Shown one piece after another: positions 42,670-51,915 of a stretch of DNA of 64,000 nucleotides. Made by a program: the position numbers and the translations under genes. Location of the stretch: the NCBI GenBank assembly GCA_963749515.1, contig CAVVMR010000001.1:310001-374000 (forward strand), read 5' to 3'. The stretch is from Gaiellasilicea sp963749515 (GTDB lineage Bacteria > Actinomycetota > Thermoleophilia > Gaiellales > Gaiellaceae). Numbering within the stretch: position 1 is the stretch's first letter; the number at the start of each line of letters is the position of its first letter. A model generated the notes under the pieces. The model searched no databases. It was not told where the DNA came from and saw only the letters and a list, made by a program, of their open reading frames with translations.

Positions 42670-44397
42670 CTAGCGGAGGCGCGCGACGAAGTGGCGCTGA
42701 CTCTCGGTCGCTTGCTGCGGCTGCGCCGGCGGGGTCGGCACGCCGGGGAACAGATCGCCGCCGATCGAGGGGATGAACTGTGGCGGAACACGAACGTGCG
42801 TCGCCTGCTCGTAGTCGTACGCAAAGCCGAGCAGCTGCGGTTCGGCCCAGCGGCCGCCGATGAAGGTGATCCCGACCGGCAGTCCCTCGATGTAGCCGGC
42901 GGGCACTGTGATGTCGGCGTAGCCCGACACTGCAGCCGCCGCAGACGAGCCCACGAAGAACTCTTCGAAGCGGCCGTCGAGATCGCCCTCCTCAGGGTTC
43001 GAGTTCGTTGGCCAGGCCGGGCCGTTCGTCAGCGCGATGATCGCGTCGAGGTCCTGGTCTGCCATGAGGTCGTCGATCGCGGCCTGAACGGGTGGCGTGA
43101 CGCCGGCACGGAGTGCGGCGCAACCCGCATCCCGTCCGTTGGTCGCCTCGGCGAGCTCGAAGACGAGATCGTTCCAGGGGCCTTCGAGCTTGGGATGGGC
43201 CTTGTTGAACTCGATCAGCTGCGCGAGGGTCTGCGGATACGGCTGACGTGTCACCGGGTTGATCCCGTCGACGTAGGTGTCGAGATACGTCGCGATGTCC
43301 GTCTTGAATTCGCACAGGAGCGCGGGGAACTCGTCGGCGGTCGCCGACAGGTCGATGTCGGTCCCGTCGATCACGGTCGCGCCTTCGGCCTCGAGCGCGT
43401 CGATCGTGTCCTCGAGGATCGGCTCGACGGCTGAGCCCACCACCTCCTGGTTGTAGGTGCCGTCACGCCAGACGCCGATGCGAGCTCCGTCGAGCGCGTC
43501 ATCGTCGAGGAACTGGGTGTAGTCGGTGGAGGCGTGGCCGGTCTGAGCGGCGGTTGCGGCGTCGTTCGGGTCGACGCCGGTCGCTGCGCCGAGGAGTACC
43601 GCGGCGTCGGTCACGTTGCGGGCGATCGGGCCGGCCGTATCCTGGTCGGCGCTGATCGGGATGACGCCTGCGCGGCTCCACAACCCGAGTGTTGGCTTGA
43701 TCCCGACCACGCCGTTGGCGCCGGAGGGGCAGACGATCGAGCCGTCCGTCTCCGTGCCGACGGCGGCGACCGCGAGATCGGCAGCCGCGACGACGCCCGA
43801 ACCGGAGCTCGAGCCGCACGGGTTGCGATCGAGGACGTAGGGCATGTTCGTCTGGCCACCGATGCCGCTCCAGCCGCTCGACGACGGTCCGGAACGGAAG
43901 TTGGCCCACTCGGACAGGTTGGCCTTGCCGATGATGATCGCGCCGGCGGCTTTGAGCTTCTTGGCGATGAAGGCGTCGCGGGGCCTGCTGCCGGCGAGCG
44001 CCCAGGAGCCTGCGGTCGTCGGCATGCCGGTTGTGTTGACGTTGTCCTTGACGATGATCGGAATCCCGAGCAGTGGGCGGCGGTCGCCGAATATCCGCGC
44101 CAGGTCAGCCTTCAGTGCGTCGAAAAAGGCCGTCGGGCTGACTGTGATCACCGTGTTGAGCTTCGGGTTGAGCTGGTGGATGCGCCGGAGATAGAAGCTC
44201 GTCAGCACGACGGAGCTCAGCCGGCGCGACTTCATCAACTTCTGGAGCTCCGGGATCGTCGTCGTGTCGACGTCGATGCCGGCGACCCTGGTATCCGGCG
44301 TGGCCGCGAGGCTGGTCTGCGCCGCGGTGCCGGACACCCCGAGCAAGAGGGCCAGCAGGCTGATCAGAACAAGGGAACGCCGAAGTCGGCTGCCCAT
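42670..44397 (-). CDS. Secreted amidase (amidase signature family)
   Basis: A 575-residue exported enzyme. Signal peptide (MGSRLRRSLVLISLLALLLG, cleavage around AAQTSLA). Amidase-signature residues: the catalytic Lys in PIIVKDNVNT (K117), the cis-Ser in CGSSSGSG and the nucleophile in ETDGSIVCPS. It hydrolyses an amide by a Ser-Ser-Lys triad; an extracellular form suggests scavenging of amides or peptide-like substrates. The ATG at 44397 has a GAGGAGGTCAC site. Upstream in-frame codons to 44544 lack signal-peptide character. Confidence 0.9.
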   Translation of the reverse strand: MGSRLRRSLVLISLLALLLGVSGTAAQTSLAATPDTRVAGIDVDTTTIPELQKLMKSRRLSSVVLTSFYLRRIHQLNPKLNTVITVSPTAFFDALKADLARIFGDRRPLLGIPIIVKDNVNTTGMPTTAGSWALAGSRPRDAFIAKKLKAAGAIIIGKANLSEWANFRSGPSSSGWSGIGGQTNMPYVLDRNPCGSSSGSGVVAAADLAVAAVGTETDGSIVCPSGANGVVGIKPTLGLWSRAGVIPISADQDTAGPIARNVTDAAVLLGAATGVDPNDAATAAQTGHASTDYTQFLDDDALDGARIGVWRDGTYNQEVVGSAVEPILEDTIDALEAEGATVIDGTDIDLSATADEFPALLCEFKTDIATYLDTYVDGINPVTRQPYPQTLAQLIEFNKAHPKLEGPWNDLVFELAEATNGRDAGCAALRAGVTPPVQAAIDDLMADQDLDAIIALTNGPAWPTNSNPEEGDLDGRFEEFFVGSSAAAAVSGYADITVPAGYIEGLPVGITFIGGRWAEPQLLGFAYDYEQATHVRVPPQFIPSIGGDLFPGVPTPPAQPQQATESQRHFVARLR

Positions 44398-44543
44398 CGT
44401 GTGACCTCCTCGGTGGATGAGGTGGAAGCTGGGATCGCAGGGCCGGGCCGGCGATCCGAGGGCGGAGCTTACAAACGTCCCGCGGTCAAGGCAGCGGGTG
44501 ATATCCGTCACGCAGAACCGATCCATCCCCTCCTCCTTGGTCA

Positions 44544-46856
44544 CTATCCCTGCACCGTGAACGACTGCACGAGGGCCGCGCTCGAGCTGTCGCCGGCGTA
44601 GACATCGATCTGGCCCGGCTCGACGACGAGCCTGCCGCGATCGTCGTAGAAGCCGAAGTCGCTCTTGTCGAGCGTGAACGTCACCCGTCGCGTCTCGCCC
44701 GGGTTCAGAGTCACGCGCTCGAATCCCCGCAGCCGGCGGACCGGCTGAGAGATGCTGGCCACCGGGTCGTGGATGTAGAGCTGGACGACGTCGTCACCCT
44801 TGCGGCTACCCGTGTTCTTCACGCTCACCGAGGCGGTGAGGCTGCGGTGGCGCGACACGCTCGAGGAGCTCAGCTGCAGGTTCGAGACCTCGAACGTCGT
44901 GTAGCTGAGCCCGAAGCCGAACTCGAACAGCGGAGAGCAGCTCGGGATGTCGCGGTGGCGCGAGTTGTACTTCGAGTCCGGGTTGCACGGCCGCCCGGTC
45001 CGCTCGTGGTTGTAGTAAATCGGTACCTGGCCGAGTCGGCGCGGGAACGACACGGGCAGCTTCCCGCCCGGATTGACCTTGCCGAACAGAACGTCGGCGA
45101 CCGCATTGCCGGCCTGCACGCCCGGGAACCAGGCTTCCAGGAGTGCGGGCATGTCGTCGACGACATCTTCCAGCGCGAGCGGGCGGCCCGTGAACAGAAC
45201 GACCACGTACGGCTTCCCGGTCGCCTTGATCGCCCGGATCAGCTCCTCTTGCCTGCCAGGAAGGTCGAGCGTGCTGCGCGATGCGGCCTCGCCGCTCATC
45301 TCGCGCGTCTCGCCGAGAGCGAGCACGACCTGGTCCGCCGCCTGGGCGGCGGCAACCGCCGCCGCGAAACCGGCATCGGAGCCGCAGCCTTCGGGATCAG
45401 CGTGCGGCGGCTCGGTGTTCGCGAGCTTGCAGCCCTCGGCGTAGGTCGCGCCGGGGCTCTGCGTGTTGATGCCGTCGAAGACGGTGACGACGTCTGTGTC
45501 TCGGCCGACGCCCCACCACGGGCCGAGCATGTCGTGCTGGTTTCGGGCCAGAGGCCCGATCACAGCGGTCTTCTTGGCCGGATTGAGCGGCAGGATCGCG
45601 CCCTTGTTCTGCAGCAGGACCATCGACCGGCCTGCCGCCTTGCGCGCGGCCGCGATCGCGTCGGGACGCAACATCTGCGCCTCGGCCTGTGCGGGCGTGA
45701 ACGGTGCGTACGGGTGCTCGAACAGGCCGGCGCGGAACTTGACGCGCAGGATCCTGCGCACCGCGTCGTCGACGCGCTTCATCGAGATCCGGCGCTCCTG
45801 GAGCAGCTGCGCCCCGAAGTCGCGGATCAGCGTGCTGGTCATCTCGGAGTCCACGCCGGAGTTGAGCGCGAGCGCTGCGGCTTCGGGCCCGTCGGCGGCG
45901 ACGCCGTGCCCGCATTCTCCGGCGTCGGGTGTCTTCGGCGGGCACGCTCGCATCTCGGCCACGGCGGTCCAGTCGCTCTCGACGAACCCGTCGAAGTCCC
46001 AGTCGTCCTTGAGGATCTCGTTCATCAGCTCGTCGTGGCCGCAGCCCGGCACGCCGTTGATCGCGTTGAACGAGCACATGGCCGTGTCGGCGCCGGCATC
46101 GATCGCGGCCTTGAAGGGCGGCAGATAGAGGTTCCAGAGCCGCTGGACGGACATGTCGGTGGTGTTGTAGTCGCGGCCGTTCTCCGGCTGGCCGTAGGCC
46201 GCGAAGTGCTTGGGGCTGGCGACGAGCTTGTCGGGAGCGCTGTAGTCCGACCCCTGGATCGCCTTGACGCGCGCGGCCGCGAGCACCGAGTTCAGGTATG
46301 GATCCTCACCGGCGGCCTCGGAGATCCGGCCCCAGCGCGGCTCGTGGGAGACGTCGACCATCGGGGCGTAGGTTTGCTTGAGCCCGACGACCGCCGACTC
46401 GCGGGCGCCGTACTTGTGGTCGTCGAAGGCCACCTGCGGATCGAAGCTCGCCCCTGTGGCGAGCGGAATCGGGAAGACCGTCCGGAACCCGTGGATCGTG
46501 TCGAAGGCGAAGAGGATCGGGATCTTGAGCCGCGACTCCTCGACTGCCATGCGCTGGAGGTCTCTGATCCTCTGCGGGTCGGTCACGCTCAGGACCGAGC
46601 CGAGGCCGTTGCGAACGCCTTCGTCGGTGACCAGGAAGTCCGGCAGGAGCTGGATCTGCTGGAGCTTCTCCTCGGTCGTCATCTTCGAAAGCAGCGCGTT
46701 GATGCGCGACTCGATGCCGCGATCGGCTGGATGGTGCGCGGGCTGGAGTGCCTGCTCGTCACTGGGCTGGTCCGCGGCGACAACACCGCTCGCGATCGCC
46801 GTACCGAGCGCCAGAATCGACACTGCGAGCCAAAGCCTGGGCCTGAACCTCGACAT
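44544..46856 (-). CDS. bglX: Secreted glycoside hydrolase family 3 beta-glucosidase
   Basis: A 770-residue exported enzyme. Signal peptide at 1-28. The GH3 N-terminal barrel has FAFDTIHGFRTVFPIP, EPRWGRISEAAGEDPYL, KHFAAYGQPENGRDYN and the nucleophile motif FVESDWTAV. The C-terminal alpha/beta sandwich has VALGETREMSGEAASR, and a fibronectin type III-like domain ends the protein (PGETRRVTFTLDKSDFGFYD). This is the BglX layout. It probably releases glucose from beta-glucans or oligosaccharides outside the cell. A GGGGAAGGGGAC site precedes the ATG. Confidence 0.94.
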   Translation of the reverse strand: MSRFRPRLWLAVSILALGTAIASGVVAADQPSDEQALQPAHHPADRGIESRINALLSKMTTEEKLQQIQLLPDFLVTDEGVRNGLGSVLSVTDPQRIRDLQRMAVEESRLKIPILFAFDTIHGFRTVFPIPLATGASFDPQVAFDDHKYGARESAVVGLKQTYAPMVDVSHEPRWGRISEAAGEDPYLNSVLAAARVKAIQGSDYSAPDKLVASPKHFAAYGQPENGRDYNTTDMSVQRLWNLYLPPFKAAIDAGADTAMCSFNAINGVPGCGHDELMNEILKDDWDFDGFVESDWTAVAEMRACPPKTPDAGECGHGVAADGPEAAALALNSGVDSEMTSTLIRDFGAQLLQERRISMKRVDDAVRRILRVKFRAGLFEHPYAPFTPAQAEAQMLRPDAIAAARKAAGRSMVLLQNKGAILPLNPAKKTAVIGPLARNQHDMLGPWWGVGRDTDVVTVFDGINTQSPGATYAEGCKLANTEPPHADPEGCGSDAGFAAAVAAAQAADQVVLALGETREMSGEAASRSTLDLPGRQEELIRAIKATGKPYVVVLFTGRPLALEDVVDDMPALLEAWFPGVQAGNAVADVLFGKVNPGGKLPVSFPRRLGQVPIYYNHERTGRPCNPDSKYNSRHRDIPSCSPLFEFGFGLSYTTFEVSNLQLSSSSVSRHRSLTASVSVKNTGSRKGDDVVQLYIHDPVASISQPVRRLRGFERVTLNPGETRRVTFTLDKSDFGFYDDRGRLVVEPGQIDVYAGDSSSAALVQSFTVQG

Positions 46857-46965
46857 GGGTGTCCCCTTCCCCGTAGTCCGACTGGATACGGGCGACGGTT
46901 ACCCCCACTGTTCCGGGTGAAACGCGCGCCGTAGTCATCGGCGGAACCGGACCCTCGGACCGCAG

Positions 46966-48096
46966 TCAACCTTGTGTGAAGACCCAGGTCGCCACAACCT
47001 TGCCGTCACCGTCGAGCGCTTCGGCTCTCGTGGGGAGATGCCCGCGCTTGAGGTGTGGCGGTTGAACGGCGTAGAGAAAGACGTCGTCGACCACTAAGAC
47101 GCCGTCCTGATCGCCGTCCTCGAACCGGATCCGCAATTCCTCCGCAGGCACTGTCACCCGCCCGAACAGGATTCCGGCGTCAAGATCGGAGTTGACCGTG
47201 ATAGGCCCGCCTACGTCCCCGCAGCCGCCTGAGCTCGAGCTACCAGACTTTCCGCGGACCTCGATCCGCTCGCAAGACTTGCCGGCCGAGCTAGCCACAC
47301 TGAGGGTGGCTTTCCGGCCGTCGAAGGTCGTGGCCCGCGCGACGACTCGATAGGCCGACGCGGGAGGGGTTGGGATCGGTTGCGGCGGAACGAGCGATTG
47401 CGTCGAGAGGACGCTCGTGCCGCGGACCGCGGAAGCCGCGATCGGATCAACGTCCGCCTTCACCTCGGCGAGGGCGTATCCGTCGGTGACAGGGAGGCGC
47501 GATCGTGATCCGTCCGACCAGGCGATCTCCACCTCGACGCCCGGCTTCCAGCCGAAGACGAGCGCGAAGATGAGGCCGTTTTCCTGCAGCTTCAGATCGA
47601 TTGGCCGGAGGTCAGCGGAGAGCTGCACGCGGTCGCTACGAATCGGTGGATGGCACGCCTCGGAGCCAACAGCCCGGCCAGCGCGGACGCCGACGTCGAT
47701 GAATGCGCAAGCACCACCGTCTTCGCGTGGAGCGGACCAGAGACGGATCGGCCCGCGGCTTGTCTCGATCGCGAGCACGCCGGTCGCGCGGGAGGCATCC
47801 ACGCCCGGCTGCTTGCGCAGCAGTTCGAAGACAGGCTGGGGGACACCGTCGGGGCGCTCGATCGCCCTGCGAACCTCGGGTGTGGCCGGCGAGCCGCGGA
47901 ACCAGTCGACAAGCCGCTCGGCGAGACCGACGGGAGGCAGCATGAGGACGAAGCCTGCGGCGATGACGACAGCCAACGTCGTTCGACGCCGTCGATGGCC
48001 GTGAACACGGCGCATGACGTCGAGCCAGTCCGAGGGCTCGTCGTCGAAGGGCGGCACTCGCTCGTTCAGCAACTCACTCACCCGCTGGTCGGTCAT
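46966..48096 (-). CDS. Membrane anti-sigma-like protein paired with ECF sigma
   Basis: A 376-residue protein: ~38 cytoplasmic residues (with LNERVPPFDDEPSDWLDVMRRV), one membrane helix (about 40-57), then a ~315-residue extracellular part with two cysteine pairs and a calcium-like DGDQDG loop. The start overlaps the ECF sigma stop by four bases. The arrangement and one-helix topology fit an anti-sigma factor with an external sensor, but no ZAS or RskA domain is evident, so the role is inferred from context. Confidence 0.7.
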   Translation of the reverse strand: MTDQRVSELLNERVPPFDDEPSDWLDVMRRVHGHRRRRTTLAVVIAAGFVLMLPPVGLAERLVDWFRGSPATPEVRRAIERPDGVPQPVFELLRKQPGVDASRATGVLAIETSRGPIRLWSAPREDGGACAFIDVGVRAGRAVGSEACHPPIRSDRVQLSADLRPIDLKLQENGLIFALVFGWKPGVEVEIAWSDGSRSRLPVTDGYALAEVKADVDPIAASAVRGTSVLSTQSLVPPQPIPTPPASAYRVVARATTFDGRKATLSVASSAGKSCERIEVRGKSGSSSSGGCGDVGGPITVNSDLDAGILFGRVTVPAEELRIRFEDGDQDGVLVVDDVFLYAVQPPHLKRGHLPTRAEALDGDGKVVATWVFTQG

Positions 48097-48557
48097 CCGG
48101 ATCCTTTCTGCATCGCCTGGCGTAGGGCACCGTGTGCGCCGTTGAGCGTCGCCCCGACGGTGCCGTTTGCGATGCCAAGGATCCGGCCGATCTCGCCGTA
48201 CGAGAGATCAGCGAAGTAGCGGAGAAAGACGATCTCGCGCTGTCTGTCCGTAAGCACCTCCAGCGGAATGTCCACGGCCGGATCGACGGCCGACGACTTG
48301 ACTCGGGCGTCCGCGTTCATACGAGTACGAGGGTCCGAACGCCGCCGAGTCCCTCGCGCAGTGTTGAGCACGATCTGCCAGACCCACGCCTCGATCGATC
48401 CCTCGCCGCGATAGGACCGCCGCTTGCGCACTGCGGTTGCGAAGGCCTCCTGCACCGCGTCGCATCCCGCTTCCCGATCGCCGGTGATCGCCGTGGCGAC
48501 GCGTCGGAACGCAGGTAGGCCCTCGGCGTAGATTCGTTCGAGCTCGGCGACGTTCAC
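48093..48557 (-). CDS. ECF-type sigma factor, short
   Basis: A 154-residue SigE/SigL-like factor. Region 2 (FRRVATAITGDREAGCDAVQEAFATAVRKRRSYRG, then EGSIEAWVWQIVLNTAR) and region 4 (LTDRQREIVFLRYFADLSYGEIG, RILGIANGTVGATLNGA) are both visible. GTG start; a TAGCGT hexamer lies ten bases upstream. It is followed by an overlapping membrane gene that is probably its anti-sigma factor. It may control the surrounding secreted enzymes, which is inference. Confidence 0.9.
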   Translation of the reverse strand: MNVAELERIYAEGLPAFRRVATAITGDREAGCDAVQEAFATAVRKRRSYRGEGSIEAWVWQIVLNTARGTRRRSDPRTRMNADARVKSSAVDPAVDIPLEVLTDRQREIVFLRYFADLSYGEIGRILGIANGTVGATLNGAHGALRQAMQKGSG

Positions 48558-48639
48558 TGCAAGTACGACGCTATGTGCAACGCGAATTCTTTACTGCGTC
48601 TCCTCGCGGCTCACTGCACGGCGTGAACCGAGCGAACTC

Positions 48640-48959
48640 GGGAGCGAAGCGACCCTTCAGGGGTCTTCGCGCCAACCACCCGTCCGACAGATTGAGCCCG
48701 GGAGCGAAGCGACCCTTCAGGGGTCGTCGCGCGGCAACCAACCCGTCCGACAGATTGAGCCCGGGAGCGAAGCGACCCTTCAGGGCGTCTTCGCGTGGGC
48801 AACCAACACTCCTGGACAGACCGAGCCCGGGAGCGAAGCGACCCTTCAGGGGTCTTCGCGTGGGCACCAACACCCTGGACAGACCGAGCCCGGGAGCGAA
48901 GCGACCCTTCAGGGGTCTTCGCGTTGAGGAATCTGCTGCCGCAGATTCCTCAACTGCGG
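48640..48959 (+). repeat. Five-unit tandem array ending in composite stem-loop repeat copy D
   Basis: Five units start at 48640, 48700, 48763, 48829 and 48892 (periods 60, 63, 66, 63). Each has GGGAGCGAAGCGACCCTTC then AGGGG(T)CTTCGCG, followed by a variable spacer (..CCAAC..CC(G/T)GACAGA..GAGCCC). The last unit runs into the 13-bp stem 2 (48924-48936/48941-48953, loop TGCC) and CTGCGG, completing a full element (copy D). This array accounts for most of the 407-base gene-free interval 48558-48964. It keeps an open frame on both strands, but I do not regard it as coding. Confidence 0.9.
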
Positions 48960-48964
48960 GAAAG

Positions 48965-49037
48965 TGGAGCGTGCCGGGATCGAACCGGCGACCTCCGCGT
49001 TGCAAACGCGGCGCTCTCCCAGCTGAGCTAACGCCCC
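48965..49037 (-). tRNA. tRNA-Ala (anticodon TGC)
   Basis: A 73-nt cloverleaf on the minus strand: acceptor GGGGCGT/ACGCTCC, D-arm TAGCTCAGCTGGGAGAG, anticodon stem CCGCG/CGCGG with loop TTTGCAA, T-arm GGTTCGATCC, discriminator A, no encoded CCA. A TACACT hexamer (49054-49049, minus strand) lies 11 bases upstream of the 5' end, matching the spacing at tRNA-Ala(GGC). Repeat copy D begins five bases after its 3' end. Confidence 0.96.
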
Positions 49038-49059
49038 AAGTCGGGGTCAGTGTAGAGGA

Positions 49060-49089
49060 GCGGGGCGCCGGTCGAAACCGGCGCCCCGC
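49060..49089 (-). terminator. Hairpin terminator downstream of the M36 protease gene
   Basis: A perfect 13-bp stem (49060-49072/49077-49089). On the minus strand the loop is TTCG, an exceptionally stable tetraloop. It lies seven bases after the protease stop and just upstream of the tRNA-Ala(TGC) promoter. Confidence 0.85.
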
Positions 49090-49096
49090 CTTGTTT

Positions 49097-51817
49097 CTAC
49101 GCGCCGACGCGGAAGCGGAAGTACGTGACCGCGTCCGCCGCGGCGGGAAGACGCAGCGTCAGCCGGCGGCACTGCCCGGCCCAGCTGGCGTCCGTCTTCC
49201 AGTTCAGGTGGAACGTGTCGCCGTTTCGCGTCAGCTTCGACGTGTCGGCGACGGCGGGCGTCGAGCCCTCGGGTGCGAGGGTGGTGCAGTTGACCCGCTG
49301 CGAGTCGATCGCCGTGGGCGCCGCGCCGGTGATGGTGAACTTGACCGGCACGAACGATCCGGCCTTCGCCGCGGTCACCCTGGCGGTGCCGATCGGTGGC
49401 GCGAAGCCGCCGAAGGTGGCCGCGGTGCAGGCGGCGGGGAGGTCGAAGGCCTCGACGCCGTCACTGCGGTTGTTGGAGCTGCCCTGGAACGCCGAGAAGC
49501 CCAGTCCGCGCTTCGCGAAGCCGCGCCAGATCTCGCACTTGTTGGCGCCTCCGGTGAGGGCGACGTCGGCGGCGAGGATGGCGTCGCGGCCGTCGACGAA
49601 CCCGGGCGAGCACGGCTGGAACTTCATCCCGTCGATCACGAGCTGGATCGCGAGGTTGTTCCCGCCCTTCGACCAGTCGTCGTAGACGTTCGGGTTGTAG
49701 CCGTACCTGTCGACGAAATTCCAGTACACCTCCCACAGCATCGAGTTCCAGACGTAGCCGATGCCGTGCGGGAGGCTGATGTTGACCGCGTCGGCAACCG
49801 ATGCGTACGTCGACGGGTTGACCGCCTTATCGGTTGTGTACGGCGTCGGCCGGATCCCGTTGCCCGAGTTCGGCTGGAAGCTGACGTACGTGCCGATTCC
49901 GCGCGCAGTGGTGGGGCGGTCGGAGGTGCTCGCCGTCAACACGAGGCCGACGAAGTCGCTCCAGCCTTCGCCCATCTGCTCGGCGTTGCCGAGGCAGTTG
50001 ACGCGAAGCCGGCCGCCGGTGAGACGGTTGGAGATGCCATGGCCGTACTCGTGCCCGATCACGCCGGCATCGAGGTCGGAGTCGCGGTTCACCGCTCCGC
50101 CCGTGCCGTCCGAGATGGTCGCGTTGAAGGGCGCGGCCGGCACGAACAGCTGGTAGTCGGCCTGGCTGATCATCACCGACGGGATCACGGCCTGGCGGAA
50201 CTCGTTGCCCGTGCCACTCATTCCGGTCGGCGGGCCGGGAATGTTGTTCCCGACGATCACGGCGGCGGCGCCGCCGTTCTGCCCGTTGATGATCTTCAGC
50301 GTGAAGTTGCAGGCGCCACGCTGAACGAGCGCGATCGCCCCGGCCGGCACCGTGTAGGGCTGGCAGCCGTCGTCGAGCGTGCCGGTCGGTGTCGTGACGC
50401 CGACGGTGCTGCCGTCGTTCACGGCGACGACCTGGCCGCTGATCGGGCCTGTTGTCGCGAGACTCTGCCCGAACCCTGCCATCGGCCCGAAGTACGTCCC
50501 CGCGATCGCCGACGGCGGCGAGATCACGATCGGGTTCGGCTGGGTCGAGCGCCACTCGAACATCTGCATCCGCGGGCGAGACGTTCCATTCGCGTTCCCG
50601 TTGTCCGCCGGCGTGTTGAAGTTGGCGTTGTTGCCACCGCTGCCGTCCTGCGCCTCCGCGCGCACCTCGTCGAGACCGCCCGGCGCACCGGTGTAGTTCT
50701 TGTTCTGGAAGTTGCCGGACGCCTCGTCGAAGCCGTAGCCGTTGAAGACGTCGTGGACGATGTTGTTCCAGTAGAAGAGGTTGGTCACGAACGCCGGGAT
50801 CGACGCGCTCGGTGGTGCACTCAGATCGAGCGGGAAGTCGAAGAGGAGCCCGGCGCCGCCGTCCGGGCTGCTGCCCGGGTCGGCCACGTTGTTGTCGTTG
50901 CGGTCCTCGTAGGCGTGCGCGTTGTTCCCTTGCGTGGACGTGAACTCCGCGCCTGCGACGCCATTGGTGTCGTGCCAGCCGAACGGTGAGGCGGCCGGGT
51001 CGGCCGCGTTCTCCACGAGCGCGCGGTCTCCGTCGAGCGGGCTGCCGAAGGGCAGCGGATAGACGCGGTACTTCGCACCGTCGGTCGCTGCGAACTGTGT
51101 GAGTAGCGAGGAGGTGCCGCTTGCGGTCGAAAGCGCGCTGGCGCTCGCCGCAGCGTCGTCGTGGACGACCATGTCGTGCTTGGCGAGGAGCGCGCCCGAG
51201 TCGGCGTCGACGAGGGCATTCCACGAGTGCTGGCCGCTGGTCTCGTCGATCTCGACCTGCCAGGCAAGCCGCACTCCCGAGCCGGTGGGTGTCCACACGA
51301 GCTTGGCGTCGATCGGCTTGGACGAGACGCCGCCGTCGGAGACGGTCGTCTCCTCGTCGGCGCCGCCGTCGCGATCGATCACCTTGATTTCCTCGGAGGG
51401 GCGGAGACCGAGGGCGGTCGCCGCGGACTCCGCGGCCTCCGTGGCGTCCGTCGTCTCCTCGGCATCGCCGCGGATCGCGGCTGCGAGGCCGGGGACGAAC
51501 CGGCTGGCGGCGCTGAGCACCTTGCCGTTGCGGGCCACGTTGACAGTCATGAGGCCGTTGAAGACCTCGATTCCTTCGTGCGTCTGGACGAGATAGACGT
51601 GCGTCACGCCGGTGTGGGCGTCGGTGACCGTGGTGTCGACGCGCATCTGCGCGACGTCCGGGCCGGTCAACCCGAGCTCCTGCACGTGTGTCCGCGCGTG
51701 GTCGCGTGCGACCGCTGCGGCGTCGGTGCCCGTGTCCGACATGGCGCCGGATGCGGCCACGAGACAGGCGAGCGCGGCGGCGCTAAGTGCGCGGGCGAAT
51801 GCCCTGCGAGCAATCAT
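49097..51817 (-). CDS. Secreted M36 (fungalysin-type) zinc metalloprotease
   Basis: A 906-residue exported protease. Signal peptide (to about residue 26), an FTP/PepSY-like propeptide (about 30-215, with THVYLVQTHEGIEVFNG), then the catalytic domain. A PA domain (about 455-570; CNFTLKIINGQNGGAAAVIV) is inserted before the zinc site. The site is H589-E-Y-G-H593, with the third ligand glutamate in MGEGWSDF. The tail after residue 800 is a beta-sandwich. Such enzymes are made as inactive precursors and digest extracellular protein. A GAGGAGGG site precedes the ATG. Confidence 0.93.
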   Translation of the reverse strand: MIARRAFARALSAAALACLVAASGAMSDTGTDAAAVARDHARTHVQELGLTGPDVAQMRVDTTVTDAHTGVTHVYLVQTHEGIEVFNGLMTVNVARNGKVLSAASRFVPGLAAAIRGDAEETTDATEAAESAATALGLRPSEEIKVIDRDGGADEETTVSDGGVSSKPIDAKLVWTPTGSGVRLAWQVEIDETSGQHSWNALVDADSGALLAKHDMVVHDDAAASASALSTASGTSSLLTQFAATDGAKYRVYPLPFGSPLDGDRALVENAADPAASPFGWHDTNGVAGAEFTSTQGNNAHAYEDRNDNNVADPGSSPDGGAGLLFDFPLDLSAPPSASIPAFVTNLFYWNNIVHDVFNGYGFDEASGNFQNKNYTGAPGGLDEVRAEAQDGSGGNNANFNTPADNGNANGTSRPRMQMFEWRSTQPNPIVISPPSAIAGTYFGPMAGFGQSLATTGPISGQVVAVNDGSTVGVTTPTGTLDDGCQPYTVPAGAIALVQRGACNFTLKIINGQNGGAAAVIVGNNIPGPPTGMSGTGNEFRQAVIPSVMISQADYQLFVPAAPFNATISDGTGGAVNRDSDLDAGVIGHEYGHGISNRLTGGRLRVNCLGNAEQMGEGWSDFVGLVLTASTSDRPTTARGIGTYVSFQPNSGNGIRPTPYTTDKAVNPSTYASVADAVNISLPHGIGYVWNSMLWEVYWNFVDRYGYNPNVYDDWSKGGNNLAIQLVIDGMKFQPCSPGFVDGRDAILAADVALTGGANKCEIWRGFAKRGLGFSAFQGSSNNRSDGVEAFDLPAACTAATFGGFAPPIGTARVTAAKAGSFVPVKFTITGAAPTAIDSQRVNCTTLAPEGSTPAVADTSKLTRNGDTFHLNWKTDASWAGQCRRLTLRLPAAADAVTYFRFRVGA

Positions 51818-51915
51818 CGAACCCTCCTCATGGTCCTCCCCCTAGGGTGGGCCGGGACTGAACGGCGGCCCGGCCGGTGATCGGCGCGAGTCTCTCACAA
51901 AGGGTCTTTGCAGCG

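Noticed and set aside
48640..48959. Possible CRISPR array.
   Set aside because: The repeated core and spacers differ in length (60-66 bp periods), spacers are related to each other, and no cas genes are present.
48575..50989. An 804-codon plus-strand frame containing GAKRPFRG peptide repeats.
   Set aside because: It runs over the repeat array, the antisense of tRNA-Ala and the antisense of the M36 protease gene. No plausible start or protein domain.
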